A DNA stretch of 64,000 bases. Origin: Sympetrum striolatum (lineage: Eukaryota > Arthropoda > Insecta > Odonata > Libellulidae). Position numbers and translations under genes: made by a program. The stretch spans positions 3,782,001 through 3,846,000 of the forward strand of contig OX388348.1 in the NCBI GenBank assembly GCA_947579665.1. Reading direction: 5' to 3'. The notes beneath the pieces were generated by a model. That model saw only the letters and a program-made list of their open reading frames with translations, ran no database searches and was not told the DNA's origin. Positions within the stretch are counted from its first letter, which is position 1, and every line of letters begins with the position of its first letter. This document shows, in pieces, positions 21,571 to 34,850 of this stretch.

Positions 21571-24042
21571 TCGTTAGATAGATCAATGTAATTAATGAAC
21601 CGAAAGCGTTATTTGTTTTTCCAATTAAAAATGTAAATGATTTCTCGAAGCACGATACCTCATATTTCTTGTTTTACCAGGATTACCTCCATCTTTTTAT
21701 CCATTTTCATGCGGGTGTTTCTCCTCTGCGGAATGTTTTCCAACATTTAAGTATTTTATATCCACCCTTGTAAAATATTCGGCGCTATCCCTATTTATTC
21801 ATTACGACTAGAATTATATCTCTTTCTTCTGATTTAATCGACGATGGGTTAGAGAAGAGCCTTGTTAGTTTCAATCTCGCCCATTTAAAGTTGTTTATTT
21901 ATTGTTGTATTTCTCATAATTAATTGTCTCAATGTTATATTAGAGTGAATACTGTTTTGTCGTTTTATACATTTATCTCTATAAAGTCAAGTTAGGTTAT
22001 CTCTATGATTAGCTTACTAAATAAAGGGACAACAGAATTCAAGGTTTTTCTATTAGTTACAGTAGATATTTTTTCAATTTGGAATCACGCAAACAATTTA
22101 TATAAACGAGTGATTTGTTAAGCAGTCAATTAAAATTTCCATTAAATTGGAAATTGAAATATCCCTCAAATATTTACCTCTGCAGAGTGCTCTTAGCATT
22201 AAATCGGGGCGAAATGAATATGCGTCGGTAATATCTAAGAGTCCGAATTTAAAATGGTTTTAAAAGCTGGAATTAGAAAACAAATGGAAAATATTAATGC
22301 TCTACACACGGTCTGAGTGATTGAAAAAAATGAATTCGGTCAAATAAACAAGAGTCTTGCAGTCGAACGGTTGGAAAAAGTGGGCGAGTGCAAACAGAGT
22401 TGGAAATAAAAAAACGCCATCCAGCATTATTCCATTAGCTTTCGCTCGCCATTGGTCAGATCAACAGAGGTGAAATGAATTGAAACGAAGACCTAGTTTC
22501 GGTCAAAAGCTGAGTGGAAATTAAATAAATCGATCGATAGCCCACCGCGTAAATGTGCGGAGTTTGCATATAGAAGTAGGTCTAAATGAAATCATTACCG
22601 TCAATGAGAGGATAATGTTGCAATATGTGGCTTAAAAAGAGCGAATTTATGGGCAATTTTTCGCGCTTTGATTCCGTAGTTATTTTCTGTGAGCATTTCC
22701 TAATAGACTCCTGATTGGTTTGATTAAAGCGACGATTTCTCTTCGGAATTCCACATCGAATTACAAATAGTAAATATTTATTATATAATTAGAAGGACCA
22801 GTTTATTAAAGTATATTTAGACTAATCCGAAACTTTACCGACAGGTGTAGTAGAAAAGAAGGCAGCTATTACCCATACATAGAATTTATAGAAAACGTAA
22901 ATAAATCGCCACAGGTTCATCTAATCAAATGAGCTGTGTTGGCATCCATTTCACTACACAGTGGATCTTAATTTTGTGCTAAGTCATAATACTTATCAAT
23001 ATGAATAATCCTTTAATACTTATATAACCTTCATTTTTTAAGAAAATACCTATTTAACTTCAATGTTTACCATGACCCGCATGAATGTATATTTTAATCA
23101 ACAATGCTATGCCATCTAAATTATCTTGTTTCATGGTTTACAAATTCCACCATAGTTAGGCTTTATTATGACACTCATGTAGGTAAAAATACGGTAAATT
23201 GTACTTTCTATTGAGGGATGGAAGTGTTGGAGATTTCTGTTAAGTTTATTGCCTTCTCCTGAAAGGAATAATGAATGAATTTGCATATTAAAAGCGTAAT
23301 AAGAAAGGGCTTTTGCTTTACCACGCCACTCATATAGATGTCAGACACAAAGTGTGGATTCAAACAGTGCGAAAAGAAGTCAATTAGTCGAGTATTTAGC
23401 AATAGCAATAGGATCTATGACCATACGAAATGGATTACCCAATTGAGATTTCCTAGACAAGAGCTAAATAAGACTGGAGGGAACAAAATGGAAAGAGAGT
23501 CGAAAAGGTGAGCAAATCAAAGGTAGGGTTCGGATGTGAAGCTTTAGTGTTATGTAGCAGAGATTTGAGAAAGCTTACGCAGGTTTATTTCGCAAAAAAC
23601 ACTGCTGAAATTTTTATTTCCTTGAAATGTTTGTTTGTATCCATTTTTTATAGTTTAAGGGTGAGTCATAGTTTTTCCTACAAGGTTGTTGGGAATAATT
23701 CAGCAGGCATGTTCGTTTAACGTAGATGAATGCAAGCCTTTCCTCGCGAATCAATTGCCACGATGTCCTCCGAAAATATTTAGATAATTGGGCCACGATA
23801 CTCAAATGTAGGCTCGACAAAGATGGCGCAGTCAGAAGCTCTACTTCGGTGGAAATTTCAATTCCGCAGTTTCGGATGCGATTTGAAATTAGTTTTCCGT
23901 CCCAAAGGCGGGAATGGGGCAGAGCGCTAATTAAAGGGGGTAAGGGACAGAAATTCATCCTCTCCTCCATTGTTTGCCCTTCCTTCCTTCATATGACCCT
24001 CTGCATTAACCTCTCAATTACTAATTTTCCGCCCTTTTATAG
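21571..24042. other. no gene recognised; putative intron
   Basis: Contains another copy of the GCGGGTGTTT...CTGCG motif at 21711-21730, followed at about 22018 by AATAAAGGG. No coding exon was recognised before the candidate at 24043. Overlapping frames on both strands at 23508-24100 show no domain. Confidence 0.4.
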
Positions 24043-24092
24043 GATGACACTCGAAGAATGCATCGCTATTAATAGTCGCTGTTCGCATATGT
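24043..24092 (+). CDS. candidate 50-nt internal exon, EGF-like peptide
   Basis: The upstream side has TACTAAT (24019-24025) as branch point, a pyrimidine tract (TTTTCCGCCCTTTTATAG) and AG at 24041-24042. The downstream side has GTAAGTGA at 24093. Between them only one of three frames is open: MTLEECIAINSRCSHM preceded by the last base of a split codon and followed by the first base of another (TG|T giving Cys). ECIAINSRCSHMC resembles the first half of an EGF-like repeat, as in LDL-receptor relatives (C-x5-C-x3-C), which are normally extracellular. No neighbouring exon was found to confirm it. It lies 2.9 kb downstream of the candidate ratchet site on the same strand. It may also be a chance assembly of splice-like signals. 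Confidence 0.4.
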
Positions 24093-26559
24093 GTAAGTGA
24101 TTCGGGTTTTTTAAGCTTCTTGCTTCCACTCATCCTTGTACCCGTTCTTGCATCTTTCTGTTGCTATCACCTCAAGCCCTGTGCTTCTTTGTGTGGTTGC
24201 CTTTACGAGTAATAAGTCCTTTCTGTATTCATCCAATTCTACTCAAATTATTTGGTCACTATCGTACAAGTTTGGCATAATAACACTTTCAATAGGATAC
24301 AGTTTTATTTTATTCAAATCATTTCCCAAAAAATGATTTCTATTTCATTATCTAGATTATTCAATTATGTCCAAGTGTTTACGGTGGAAATTTAATAACA
24401 GATAAAAGTAAAAAGAATATCTATGTTATTCATATTCCGGGAAATCTAGTTATTCCTTTTTAGTGATTACCACTATGGCCAAAAGTAATATTAATCAAAA
24501 TACACGCTACCAATTCATATTTCTTTAGCCGTAAAATTCTAGTGTTTGTTATGCACAACAATGCATATTCATGATCTACAAGTGAAATCAGTAAACTAAC
24601 TCGTATTGTTTATCATCTATTCACCCATGAGCTCAAGTTTTTATTTAAGAACTCTTTTTTGTGTATTCTCATCCTTTTCAGTGACTTCGGAAAAGACAAA
24701 CAGAATTGTTATCTCGTATGACTTACGTAATGTATAGAAAATGTGTGTATCTTTGTCTAAAGATAGTCTCAAGCGAAACACGTCGTTAGCGAGCTGTGAA
24801 TTTACTTTTCTGTTGAAATCTTCATCGCGCTATAACCCCATAAGTATGACCTTCCGCGGAGGAACGCCTTCCCACGTTGCGTTTGGAAGACTGGATGAGA
24901 AAAGTACTAAAATTATTTCAGTAAGATTTCAACCGAATGCCATCGAGATATTGTTAAATGTTAAATGATGTTTCTTGTTAAACAATCAGTTTATGTTTTT
25001 AACTATATAATTTCATCATTTGAATTGATCAGCATCTTACTAGCATGAGACGGAAGTAAATTATAGCTACTCACTTGATATTTTTAATTCTTAAAAATTA
25101 ATTTGATCGAATTTAAAATAATCACTTTTACAAAAAAATTTGTTTACATAAATAAATTTATCATATAATACTTTAAATTTATCGGAATTTATTTTCCTTT
25201 TTCATGAAATATTTTTGTATTATCCTTAATTTGTGCCGCACCTGATAAATCCCCTTCATTCACCTTCCACTTCGCACGCGCTGTATTCGAGAAACTTTCT
25301 ACCTCCACCAGTTCCTATTCTGCCACACCAGATTTGATGTGAGACCACTCCATCTTTTTGACACGTATCTCGCTGGAGAATGTCAGTGGAAGGGAACCCC
25401 TTTTCTTTGCCAAGATAAAGCAGACCTTCTCGAGCGCGTTAGACGAAAATATTTCCGCCTCAGTGAGCGGGTACTCGACGTTCCTCAAAGCGTCAGTGCA
25501 CATGTAAATCAGTCAATTCTCATCGGTCCATTGCATATCTTACTCTTCCTTTATTATCCCCTGCGTTTTGTCTTTCCATCCCTCAGAATATTTTCACCTA
25601 CATTTTTGTCTTTCTTCGACAATCCATCACCTCTCAATACTTTACTCTCATTTTCACCTCCTTCCGGCGAAATTCTACTTTCTCCCTCTATCTGTATCTA
25701 CTCCCTCATTTGTTTTTCTTGTCAAACATATTTACTCTTTTGGTGGAAGCATAAAAATTCTTCAGACAATCAATTTTTCGGATCACAAATTCCTCTACAA
25801 TAGAAATCACTCTAACGAGCCTGAAGTTATCCGATATGTTTAATTAAGGAACTGATTCGGAGTTGAAATCTTTTTATTAAAGCCATGAATCTCCTTGGTT
25901 GTGTGCGGACATCGCATGTGGCATTTTTGTCGAAGAATTTGACATTGAAAGAATACAATGAATAGTGTCCAAGGAGATCTGGTGGAACTTCATACCGAAG
26001 AATAATTTATTACAACACTCGTACAAGTCCACAAAAAATGAATTGTTACAATGTTAGAAGAATTTGCTTTCGAAGAATTTTCCCGTAACCTTTTTTGGCT
26101 TACTCTTGGGTTTCTTCACATCCGTGTGTATCTATATATAAATCTATAAATACAAAGGGCGAATTAATGAAAAAGCAAAATATTATATTGGATTGATAGC
26201 GAGTATTAGTAGTTTATTATTATTAGGTTATTAAAGTGATGATAGATGAAAAACTTGGGATAAATGTTCTTAAACATTAAGTTTATATATTGTGCATAGC
26301 AAAAAATACAAAAAATGCATTCTTTAATGTAAATATATGCATATTAAACAACATTATGCGAAAGTATAGCTTCTAGAGGATGATGAAGCGGAGAACAACG
26401 CCGGGGGTATGAGTACGTCTGAGGGGAAACCTGTCTTCGGTCAACAGCTTCTTTCTTTGTCTTTTCCCTTTCATTCTCTTTTCAATTACTTTTTTTCGGC
26501 AACCCATTCCTTTTCGATACCTTACGCATCCAAATCATCTCCCTTTTCCTTTATTCCGA
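24093..26559. other. no gene recognised
   Basis: Pyrimidine-rich and A+T-rich non-coding DNA. A 154-residue plus-strand frame (25339-25803) has a Phe/Leu/Ser-rich composition expected from pyrimidine-rich DNA and no recognisable domain. Confidence 0.45.
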
Positions 26560-26830
26560 ATCTGTTACTCTTCTGTTTTCAATCGACTCAGTCGATATTT
26601 TCCATCTTCTTTAGTATACCAAAAGCTTCCAGAAGTTTAATATTCACCCTCCTTTGAGTCCATATTTCACACCCATACTTCAAATCACTTCTGATCGGAT
26701 GTGTCAGGTCTTTCCCAATATTCTTATGTCTATGTAAGAACCCTGCAAGCCGCCTTTCGGCGTGTTGCACCTTGACTTGATTTCCCTAATCTTCCTCGCA
26801 ATATCAGAACGGCCCATATAACAGGGGAGT
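26560..26830 (-). pseudogene. LINE reverse-transcriptase C-terminal remnant
   Basis: The minus strand from about 26830 encodes MGRSDIARKIREIKSR, then (after a frame change) VQHAERRLAGFLHRHKNIGK and LKYGCEIWTQRRVNIKLLEAFGILKKMENID, ending at a stop near 26588. This reproduces the order of blocks downstream of the RT domain in insect non-LTR retrotransposons: IKSRI..A, then YGCETWTL, then IK.LEAF.MW..RMENI.W. The catalytic Y-x-D-D region is missing. In the intact family the protein reverse-transcribes the element RNA at a nicked genomic target. The remnant is truncated and frameshifted. Confidence 0.7.
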
Positions 26831-28360
26831 TGCCTTATATCGGTTACTTCATCTGAGAACGTCATTTCTCTGAACTTATTTAGTAAATTTATCCTTTCTC
26901 TTCTTTCTCACGGTCCGTGTTTTACACTCTCATTCCACTTACGTTCGATAAACTATTTTACTTAATTTTTTCGAGATTCTCCATCTTCAGTTCCCTAGGA
27001 TATCGATATCTCAATAGAGAATACTATCAAAAATGATGATCGGTCCAATATTTACCATCCCCAATTACTGCTATAAATATTCTTCCTAACTTTATTAACT
27101 TCCATGGTTTTAGTTTCGTGTCGTTTATTTACATCTCTAAGCCCTTTCTTTCCATTTAGTGTATAATCATGTTAATTTGCTGTATAATTGTATGATCACT
27201 ATGAAAAGGTCGCTCTAAATTTATTTTATTTGTCATGGATAGTTACATGGATATTAAAGATAAATAAATATTTCATTTACATTTCTCTCAGCCCTGTTCA
27301 TAATAATACTGTGGATGAATGCTGAATAATAAAATCCTTCCCTGTTGCTCCGAATCAATTGCAATAAAAAGTGTCATTCATTAGTCACTTGTGCTTTATT
27401 TACGTAGAATTTTTCCACTCGCTCAGGAGACCAAGGGCGAACTACCTCACTCCTTATCTTGCTTAGTAAGCCTCATTTCCTCTCCAACGCCCTCAGCTAT
27501 CTGATGGAGGGGTGGTGAGGATGCCTTTGCCCTAATGACTTTCCCAGCGGCTGAAGACTTTTCGGACAGGGCAAGGTGAGGCGGCTCAGACAAGGATTTT
27601 TCCTCATTAGTGAAAATTGATACCTCGAGATTGTATTCCACCTCAAATTAGTCAACCCGTTTATTTCTCGATGGACGCAACTTATCGAGATCTTTGGCTT
27701 GAGGATACCTTCCTGGTCTCGGACCTTATCATCAAAACAAAAGGTGACTTTGAGAGAGAAGCCGCGTCCTCTGCTTTATAGGGAAATTAAGAATGTAAAA
27801 AATCAATGCTTTCATGTTTCTTTGTACGCATCGAGGCGCTAGATATGACATCATGGCGGAGTGTGCCTTTTATCTCGGCTCGCAGTGTGGTCGCACTAAA
27901 TAGAGCGATAGTCCCCGTGGAAACTAGCCGTCTTTAGCCAACGTGAAAGAGGTCAGTTTGAGCCGACAGCAAGAAAAAACACTTGAGAGCTGTGCATATC
28001 GGGAATGAGTTTTATCTTTCAATCGATAGATATTTAAAATAGCTGTAGTTAGTTTCTTATCCATAGGCTATCGTAGGGATCGCAACACGCAGATTGAAAC
28101 CTTTGCTCATTATTCAATACGTGCACTCGAGATACAGTTGGCTATATCTTATCCTCGAAGTCCCAGAGTTGATGCCTGGTCATTTAGAATGGCCTTTCGA
28201 AGACTCACATGTACATTTCGTCTCTATTCCCCTAGAATAGAAGCAATATTCGTAGGAGATCAAAATAAGAATTTTTATTTTCTATCTTTCGACTGGTGGA
28301 TGTATATAAATAGTGTATTTAATAAGAAGGATGTTGCATTTTACCAGTGAGCAGTACGAA
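26831..28360. other. no gene recognised
   Basis: Non-coding, moderately A+T-rich. A 64-residue minus frame (27447-27641) lies in a G+C-richer patch (27430-27660) without recognisable content. The start may still include decayed LINE sequence. Confidence 0.4.
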
Positions 28361-28525
28361 GAAATATTTTTTGGGTTTTCAACTGGGTTAAGACGTTGGC
28401 TACCACCGATGTTCCTCTGCAATCATCTTCAGGGTCTGACCCTGAATCCTGAAGACCAGAGGAAGTAACCGAAACATCGGTGCTAGCCAACGCTTCGACC
28501 GGGTTGAAGATCCGATAAATATTTC
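28361..28525. mobile_element. 165-bp palindromic foldback element
   Basis: Nearly the whole segment is self-complementary. Outer GAAATATTT/AAATATTTC is followed by GGTTTTCAACTGGG / CCGGGTTGAAGATCC, then GTTGGCTACCACCGATGTT / AACATCGGTGCTAGCCAAC, then CCTCTG / CAGAGG, and a centre of TCTTCAGGGTC / GACCCTGAATCCTGAAGA. There is no clear target duplication. The block order resembles an arthropod interspersed foldback family as I remember it; this is a recognition, not a search. Confidence 0.75.
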
Positions 28526-31500
28526 TTTATTGTATTTGTAAGTTTCTAATGCTATGGATTATCGTTTATATTAACCTATGAACAGAAAATTACAGTTCTC
28601 TCGTTGATTTGAAGCTTTGTTCATTAGTAAATGCCTTAAATCGAGAAAAAATTCGCGAATTTTATACTCCAAATTGTGGGTTTGATGTTTGTTCATTTAA
28701 AATTGCATGTCAAGTTCGTTATTATTCCTATTTGAACCTTATTCTTTCGCAAAAATAAATTAGAAATAATATGAATCGGAGAGCGAAGTAAGACTTTTTA
28801 CAACATTTATCCACGAATCTTCCACGAGTTTACTGAAACATTTACGTTAGAGCTTTCGCACAGTTGCAAAGGATGAGTTATCATTGTTCTCAAAAGCTGC
28901 GCAAATGCTACTTTTACAGCTTTTTAGAAGATGCGTAAATACCAAACGAGCGGAAACATTTTGTACACGTACTGAATCTTTTCAACTACTCCTTTTCTGT
29001 GATAAATTAACCTGGAAATTGTTTATAAATAATAATTATATCCTGCATCTTTAGATAATATCACATTTAAGGTTTCCACTTCCTAAATGGAGCGTAAAAA
29101 ACGTAGCCCAGAACTCCGGTATATTTATATCCCACCAGACCTCTGAAATGAATTTTATTTCCATGGAAATGTTTTGGGTTATGTAAATAAGGATCGCCTT
29201 ATGTAACTCGGTGTGGGATATTAGGTTCACAAACGGAGTCTCTTAAAATTAATAAGCCGGTCGAGGAGGGACATCGACGTAACCTACGTCAGCTGACCCT
29301 TTTCGCAGGGATAAACTGCTTAAGTCCTTCCGCTGAATTATTCCTCCCCTCTCCATACATTTTTAAACAGCGAGGAGACACTCAGAAGAGGCGACAGCTT
29401 CAGATTAGGAGCGCCAAAGCCCTCCTTTAATATATATATACACATATATGTATATATATATGTATCTTCCCTAATCGGCCGTTTCCTCGCCTTTGAAGAT
29501 AGCTGGGATACTTATTTGCACGCAGCGTTTATTTTAAAATGTCCGCTTGGGAAGTATTCAATCGAGTAACTCGAATCTATTCGCACGTAACAGTAATTTC
29601 AATCTTTTGAAGAGGTAAAGCTTCGAACAAATACCCTTTATCTATGATACCCCTTCCATAAAATGTTTAATATAGAACATAAATACCCTAATCGGGGTGT
29701 TGGAAATAATATCCACATTTTAATTTTCTTTTCTACTCGAATAAGTATTGCATATTTCCTTTGCTGCATATGCATTCAAGTGAGCTAAGTGCAGAAGCTA
29801 CAGATCATGTGAGGTCAAAATTAAGAGATAGTGTAAAGAGATATTTTGAGAAGAGAAGAGTTTATTAAATGCACTTTTTAAACATCGAGAAATTGAGAGA
29901 AATGACTCTTATTAAATGTATCATCATTGGATATTTTGTTTTGGAATTTTAGGCTGTCCAAAATACTACAAAAGCTATTTATTAATACCCTCGTCTTTTC
30001 ATAGCCCGAAATATTTGATATCACTAATCCAAAGTTTTATTCTTGTCTCTCGAGTTAAAAAGCATATTTTCAAATGAGGCTCTCACCAATCAGCACACTG
30101 GCTTTGCAGTCATATTATCCTCGAGATATCGTTGTGAAAGTATTCATCAGATTAAACCAGATACGATACTTTAATGACAGAATATACCTTTTCATAAGGT
30201 TTGAAGTGTTAATAGTGGTATTCATATACAGATTTATGTAGCAACTCTCATCAAAACATCTTTCTAAAAAGTGTAGATAACTAAATTCCATTGAGTTGAG
30301 ACTATATTACTTCGTAAACTTACGGTATGGTCACAAGGAAGCAGTCGCATGAACGTTTTTCGTTGGCACAAAATGGAGAAAGGAAACAACATTTTTACTC
30401 CGTACCACGTGAAAAGGAGAGCAAGTGCTGTTCCCTGTCTCTCTTTTGAAATCTATCACATGGTCCCACCTGAAGTTTTGGATGGCATTCTGTTTTTATC
30501 TTTCGTCCCGTGTTTTCCTTCTATAGCTCCCTTTTCTTCCTTTCCTCTCAGAAAAACATAATTTAGGTTCACATAACTGTCGTTTCATAAAAATTCGAAA
30601 ATATTTCAATTTTGGTCCATTATATTGATGCGTTTTCTTTAGCCTAATCATATAGTCTTTCTGTTTTTATCTCACTTAAATGGTTCTTGAACCTTCCGTC
30701 AGGATACGTCTTAACGTCACTATAAACTCATGTAGAAAATAGTAGGAACATTATCCTACCTAAGGTTTGTGGAGCTATTTCACTTACCTAAAGTATTTTA
30801 GATGGCTTGGATTTCCCCTATCAAACGCAATAATAATAACATATACATTCACGTATGTTTAATGGATAGGAAAATAGAATCCTTCAAAAATTTCCTCTGC
30901 ACAGTGTCAAACGTAGCCTTATCTAACCTTTACAAAGACTTAAATTTTGTGATATTACTCTTTTCTTTTACTCAAGGTTATAAATGATATTAGGGAAAAT
31001 ATATTGCATTTATTACCGATTCAATTATAGTATAAATTCGCATACTTCTAGTGTTACAATTCTGAATGGTTTTGTAGTAAATATTAAAAAACTAAAGCCC
31101 ACTTTCTTACGCTGAAAACGATTATTTTAAAATCCCAACTGTATTCCAATGTAGATAGGCTGTACTGCAATGTAGTACGATCATTAAAACTAATGGATGA
31201 AAATTTGGTGAATTAAAAAGTGCCCGAATCTGCTGTGGTCTCCGTTACAGCCATTCCTCATTTCCTATTCGCCCGCCATTTGAGTCTACTTTAACCCCAT
31301 CTCCTTCCATGTTTATAGCCGATTTTTCCTGAGTAACCATCCGCCTCCATTAATATGCCATCTCCATCTTCCTCTTCTTTAATGCCCCCATATTCTCCCC
31401 CAACGTGGAAGCAACTTCAATTCTCCCTTCCGCCTCTAAAACACCGTCTTCCCGTCTCTCCCTTTCTATCTGCATTTTCCCTCGCCCGGCCTTCGGATCA

Positions 31501-31728
31501 ATGATGAACGAATCGGGAACATCTCTCTTCTCACCGCCTTTCCTCATAGTCACGAAAACAAGCCTTGTTTTCGACATGTGACAGCGCATTTGGTTAAAAA
31601 GACATTATTATATTTGTGGAATTTTATTTTTTCCATCTTATTATTGTTTTTTTAGAAGCGAAGGAAACTGAGTATTACGAGAGATAAGGGAACCATAAAA
31701 GGTTTAGTAAAATCCTGGGCGTGGGGTG
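28526..31728. other. no gene recognised apart from a microsatellite
   Basis: A+T-rich non-coding DNA with short frames only. The microsatellite at 29429-29464 is listed separately. The stretch before 31728 on the plus strand may include further decayed LINE sequence. Confidence 0.45.
29429..29464. repeat. (TA/CA)n microsatellite
   Basis: An alternating purine-pyrimidine run: AATATATATATACACATATA then TGTATATATATATGTA. It is nearly palindromic about its centre. Confidence 0.9.
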
Positions 31729-32030
31729 TTGTATGGGTGTGAAACGTGGACCTTATGGATAGAGGAAATCAAAATATTGGAGGCCTTCGAAATGTGGTTC
31801 GATAAAGGAACCGGGGGCTTGGGAAATCAGTAAGATAAAGAAATGCCGAGGTGGGAGAGAGTTTTAATTAAAGTAATCAAGCGTCGACAGGGTAAATTGG
31901 TGGCTCAAATACTTAGACGAGGGAGACTGATAAAGAAAGTAATTTCGGGTAGAATGGACTGAGGGAAGGACAATGGTAGTAGATGTTAGATGATAATAAG
32001 AGAAGGGTTAGTTATTACGGAACGTACAAA
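31729..32030 (+). pseudogene. LINE C-terminal remnant, plus strand
   Basis: An open stretch from 31729 reads LYGCETWTLWIEEIKILEAF and then EMWF, to a stop at 31831-31833. A second frame (31849-31962) reads RWERVLIKVIKRRQGKLVAQ and then ILRRGRLIKKVISGRMD. A third carries MLDD followed by a charged segment. This is the usual order after the RT domain of insect LINEs (YGCETWTL, LEAFEMW, RR..K.VAHILRRG, GRM.G, MLDD). Frame changes and stops make it a relic. The missing catalytic domain points to a 5'-truncated copy, the usual outcome of target-primed reverse transcription. It is the best preserved of three such remnants in the window. Confidence 0.82.
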
Positions 32031-32034
32031 TGGG

Positions 32035-34805
32035 GTGGAAGAAAGACAATATTCAACCAGCATTAGAGTTTCAATGTTGTGAGTACTCAATTTGTAAGAA
32101 CATCCACCCGAATAACAGAAGATCTTTCACGTCAATTTATCTTTGCCATGGGAAAGAAATGGTATTTGGGAGAAATAGCGCATGAACTTACCGATACGTG
32201 GAACAATCACGTACAAATTATTTTATGCGGACATTACTGAATCATTTAATGAATTCATTATTACTTAGGGAACTAATTACTCCGATAAATTTTATTTCGA
32301 ATGAATTGTATTTTAACGATTGTAAGAACGTATGAATTTGCTTACGAAGTTCATTGTAATTCGTTAATCCATGCATTAATAACAGATGGCTTACGTACAT
32401 TATGCCTAAGATTTTAATTATTTCCATGATTTATTTGTTAAACGTAAAAATATGTTGGTTGTTGATAAATGTCTGCACCTTTAAACTTGATAAAAATTGT
32501 TTCTTTATATCTGTTTTGAATGTATGTATCAAGAACAGAATTATATCCAATATAATTAGAGCCTCAATTTCGCTTCTCTTTATACACATGTTTTGAAATG
32601 TATAGTCATTTCTGTAGACAGAAAAATGGTCCTATGAAGTAGATGAGTCTTTACTGAAAATTCGTTGAAATTGTATTGACGCGCCTTGCTGTTTATTTAC
32701 CGTTACGATTAGTAATATCCTGAATTATATCTATATAAATCTTTTCATGCCCCATTGAATTTGATTTTGTTAGAAAATGTAGCTCTTCAAACAGCAATAC
32801 AAAATAATTTAGCCCTCTCTGAAGCTTCCATAGGTCATAAATCTCCACATTTTTTTACTGGGGCAAACATCGCATTTAAGCTATCTTAAGAAATAACTGT
32901 AAAAATCAAGTGACAGAACGTGATTCGATTATTTACAAGATAAACACCAGATTGTGGGTGCATAGAAAGCATATTTTGGTATAATCAAGAAATTACGGCG
33001 TAAATGACGTAATGATTTCTTTAATAGTTACATATTGAATTTTCTGAAATTTACAATAACAGAAATCGAGAAAGGTAATTACTTAGTCTTTCTTGTGAAG
33101 TAATAGGAATATTTAGTAGACTCTTCAATTTTATATCTCTCCTTGAATAAAAATACGTGTAATTGTAAGAAACTCACGTGTCAAGTTCAACATAATTTTA
33201 AAAATGTTAACAAGGAAAGTAATTAGATCCTTGGTAATAACTTCTTATTTGGTGTAGGAAACGTTTAAGTGTCCTCGGGAAAGATTGCGTACATCATGAG
33301 TGACCTTTCAGCTGTACGTGGCGAAGACCTTGGCCATAATACTTTTATTGATCTCAGTCATTTATCACCCATAAAACCAACAGTTATCACCTGATTTGCT
33401 CGTATTCCAAACTAACTTTGTAGGTAAGTGTGCCGTAAAGTCAAGCTATGAACATATAAATATAAATAGAAGTGTACAACAATAAACGTGCACATGGTTC
33501 ATATAGTACCTTGATGCAGATAAGTAACTACATTCACTGTAGGTGCACTTATATATTTATTCTCCTGATTTTTCATGTAGAGTAGGTAAAACCTTTTTTA
33601 TTCTCAATACAATAAACTTTACTCTTTCCTTTTGAGATTTTTATTCACTGCTTCAATTTCTAATTAAACGCCTATGGCAGATGCAGAGGTCTGCATCGTA
33701 AAATATATTTCTTTTGGCAATAAATCTTGTGTTTGAAATTTTGCGCTATCTTATAAATTAATAGCTTTGCATGTGTTTTTAAATATCCCATAATAAATAA
33801 TTAACGACAAGAACTCATTTATAAATTTACAGAAAATAAGTGGTGCTTCGTAAAAAAATGGTTTTCAGAAGAGACTACCTAAGGCTGAAAATGTCATTGT
33901 TGTACTCAAAAATAGACCTCCAACGAACAGGATATTGTAACACTTTCAGACTTTGTATTGTGGTTTTTAAATGTATGGTTTCGACTCAGGGTGTAATGTA
34001 AGAGGAAAGACAGATTGGAAACTATCAAGATGAGTATTTTGCTTTAGCAAGAGGAAGTTTGATAAGAAAGCCAATGAGGAAACTCTGATGATGTTAGACG
34101 AAGAGTTCTGATGGAAGACCAAGAAAAGATGCAAAGGTTGGGAGAATATGAGAATCGAATGAACTGCTGGAAGAAAGATTGGAGGAGGGATGCTGGGGAA
34201 TAAATGCAGAGGGGGAAATATACAACATTTCCTTAATAACATGGAGGGTATTTATCTTGTGACAAAATAATGTAGTTAAAAATTAACAAAAAATAAGCAA
34301 CGGGGAAGCTTAAGACGTATTACTATTCGAAATAGTAAAGCAGAAAGGAGACTTTATAAAAGTAAATGCGGAAAATCCAGTGGGGGGAATCCATTAGACT
34401 ATTTTACTTCAATTTTATTCCGCAGTGTTAAATTCCGTGCTAAAGGATATGTTGTAGGTTTAGGTATATTATGTGACTCTATAATTCAGATCACTGGTAA
34501 TAGTTGACTAATATTTTCCTTACTTCATTTTAAATGTATTTCCGCGAATCTCTTCCTAACCTACCGCCATTATACGATACACTGACTGTATAAGTTGTAA
34601 TTTTCTTTCCAACCGCAAATGCATTTTCTGGCTGCAGTATAACCGTAAAATTATACCTCTTTATTAGCTAATTTTGGTAATAATGCGATAATGGTGACAG
34701 TCTGTCTGGTATTGGTATCAATGCTTATAGAAGAAAACCCCCATAGCCAGTAAGATTACGGTTCTTAACATTATTTTCAATACAAAATACTCTACACCTA
34801 TGTTT
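32035..34805. other. no gene recognised
   Basis: A+T-rich. At 33412-33429 ACTAAC, TTTGTAG and GTAAGTG occur together but with a branch-to-AG distance of only about 8 nt. The purine-rich plus strand at 34080-34210 contains a GRPRK-like phrase that might be another LINE trace. Neither is firm. Confidence 0.4.
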
Positions 34806-34850
34806 ACCACCCCACTTTATGCTCAATATTGAACATAAAGTAGGTGTGGT
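34806..34850. repeat. hairpin with palindromic loop
   Basis: ACCACCCCACTTTATG pairs with CATAAAGTAGGTGTGGT (one extra base and one mismatch). The centre TCAATATTGA (34823-34832) is itself a perfect 10-bp palindrome. It lies just upstream of the repeat at 34930-35790 and could mark its edge. Confidence 0.6.

Noticed and set aside
25339..25803. 154-residue plus-strand open frame with hydrophobic stretches
   Set aside because: The Phe/Leu/Ser-rich content is what pyrimidine-rich DNA encodes in any frame. No family and no supporting gene context.
33411..33429. ACTAAC...TTTGTAG|GTAAGTG as a second ratchet site
   Set aside because: The branch point is only about 8 nt from the AG and there is no pyrimidine tract. 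The upstream exon-like frame ends in TAG.
34080..34200. GRPRK-like phrase on the plus strand, perhaps another LINE end
   Set aside because: Too short and too purine-biased; no CETWT or MLDD block is attached.
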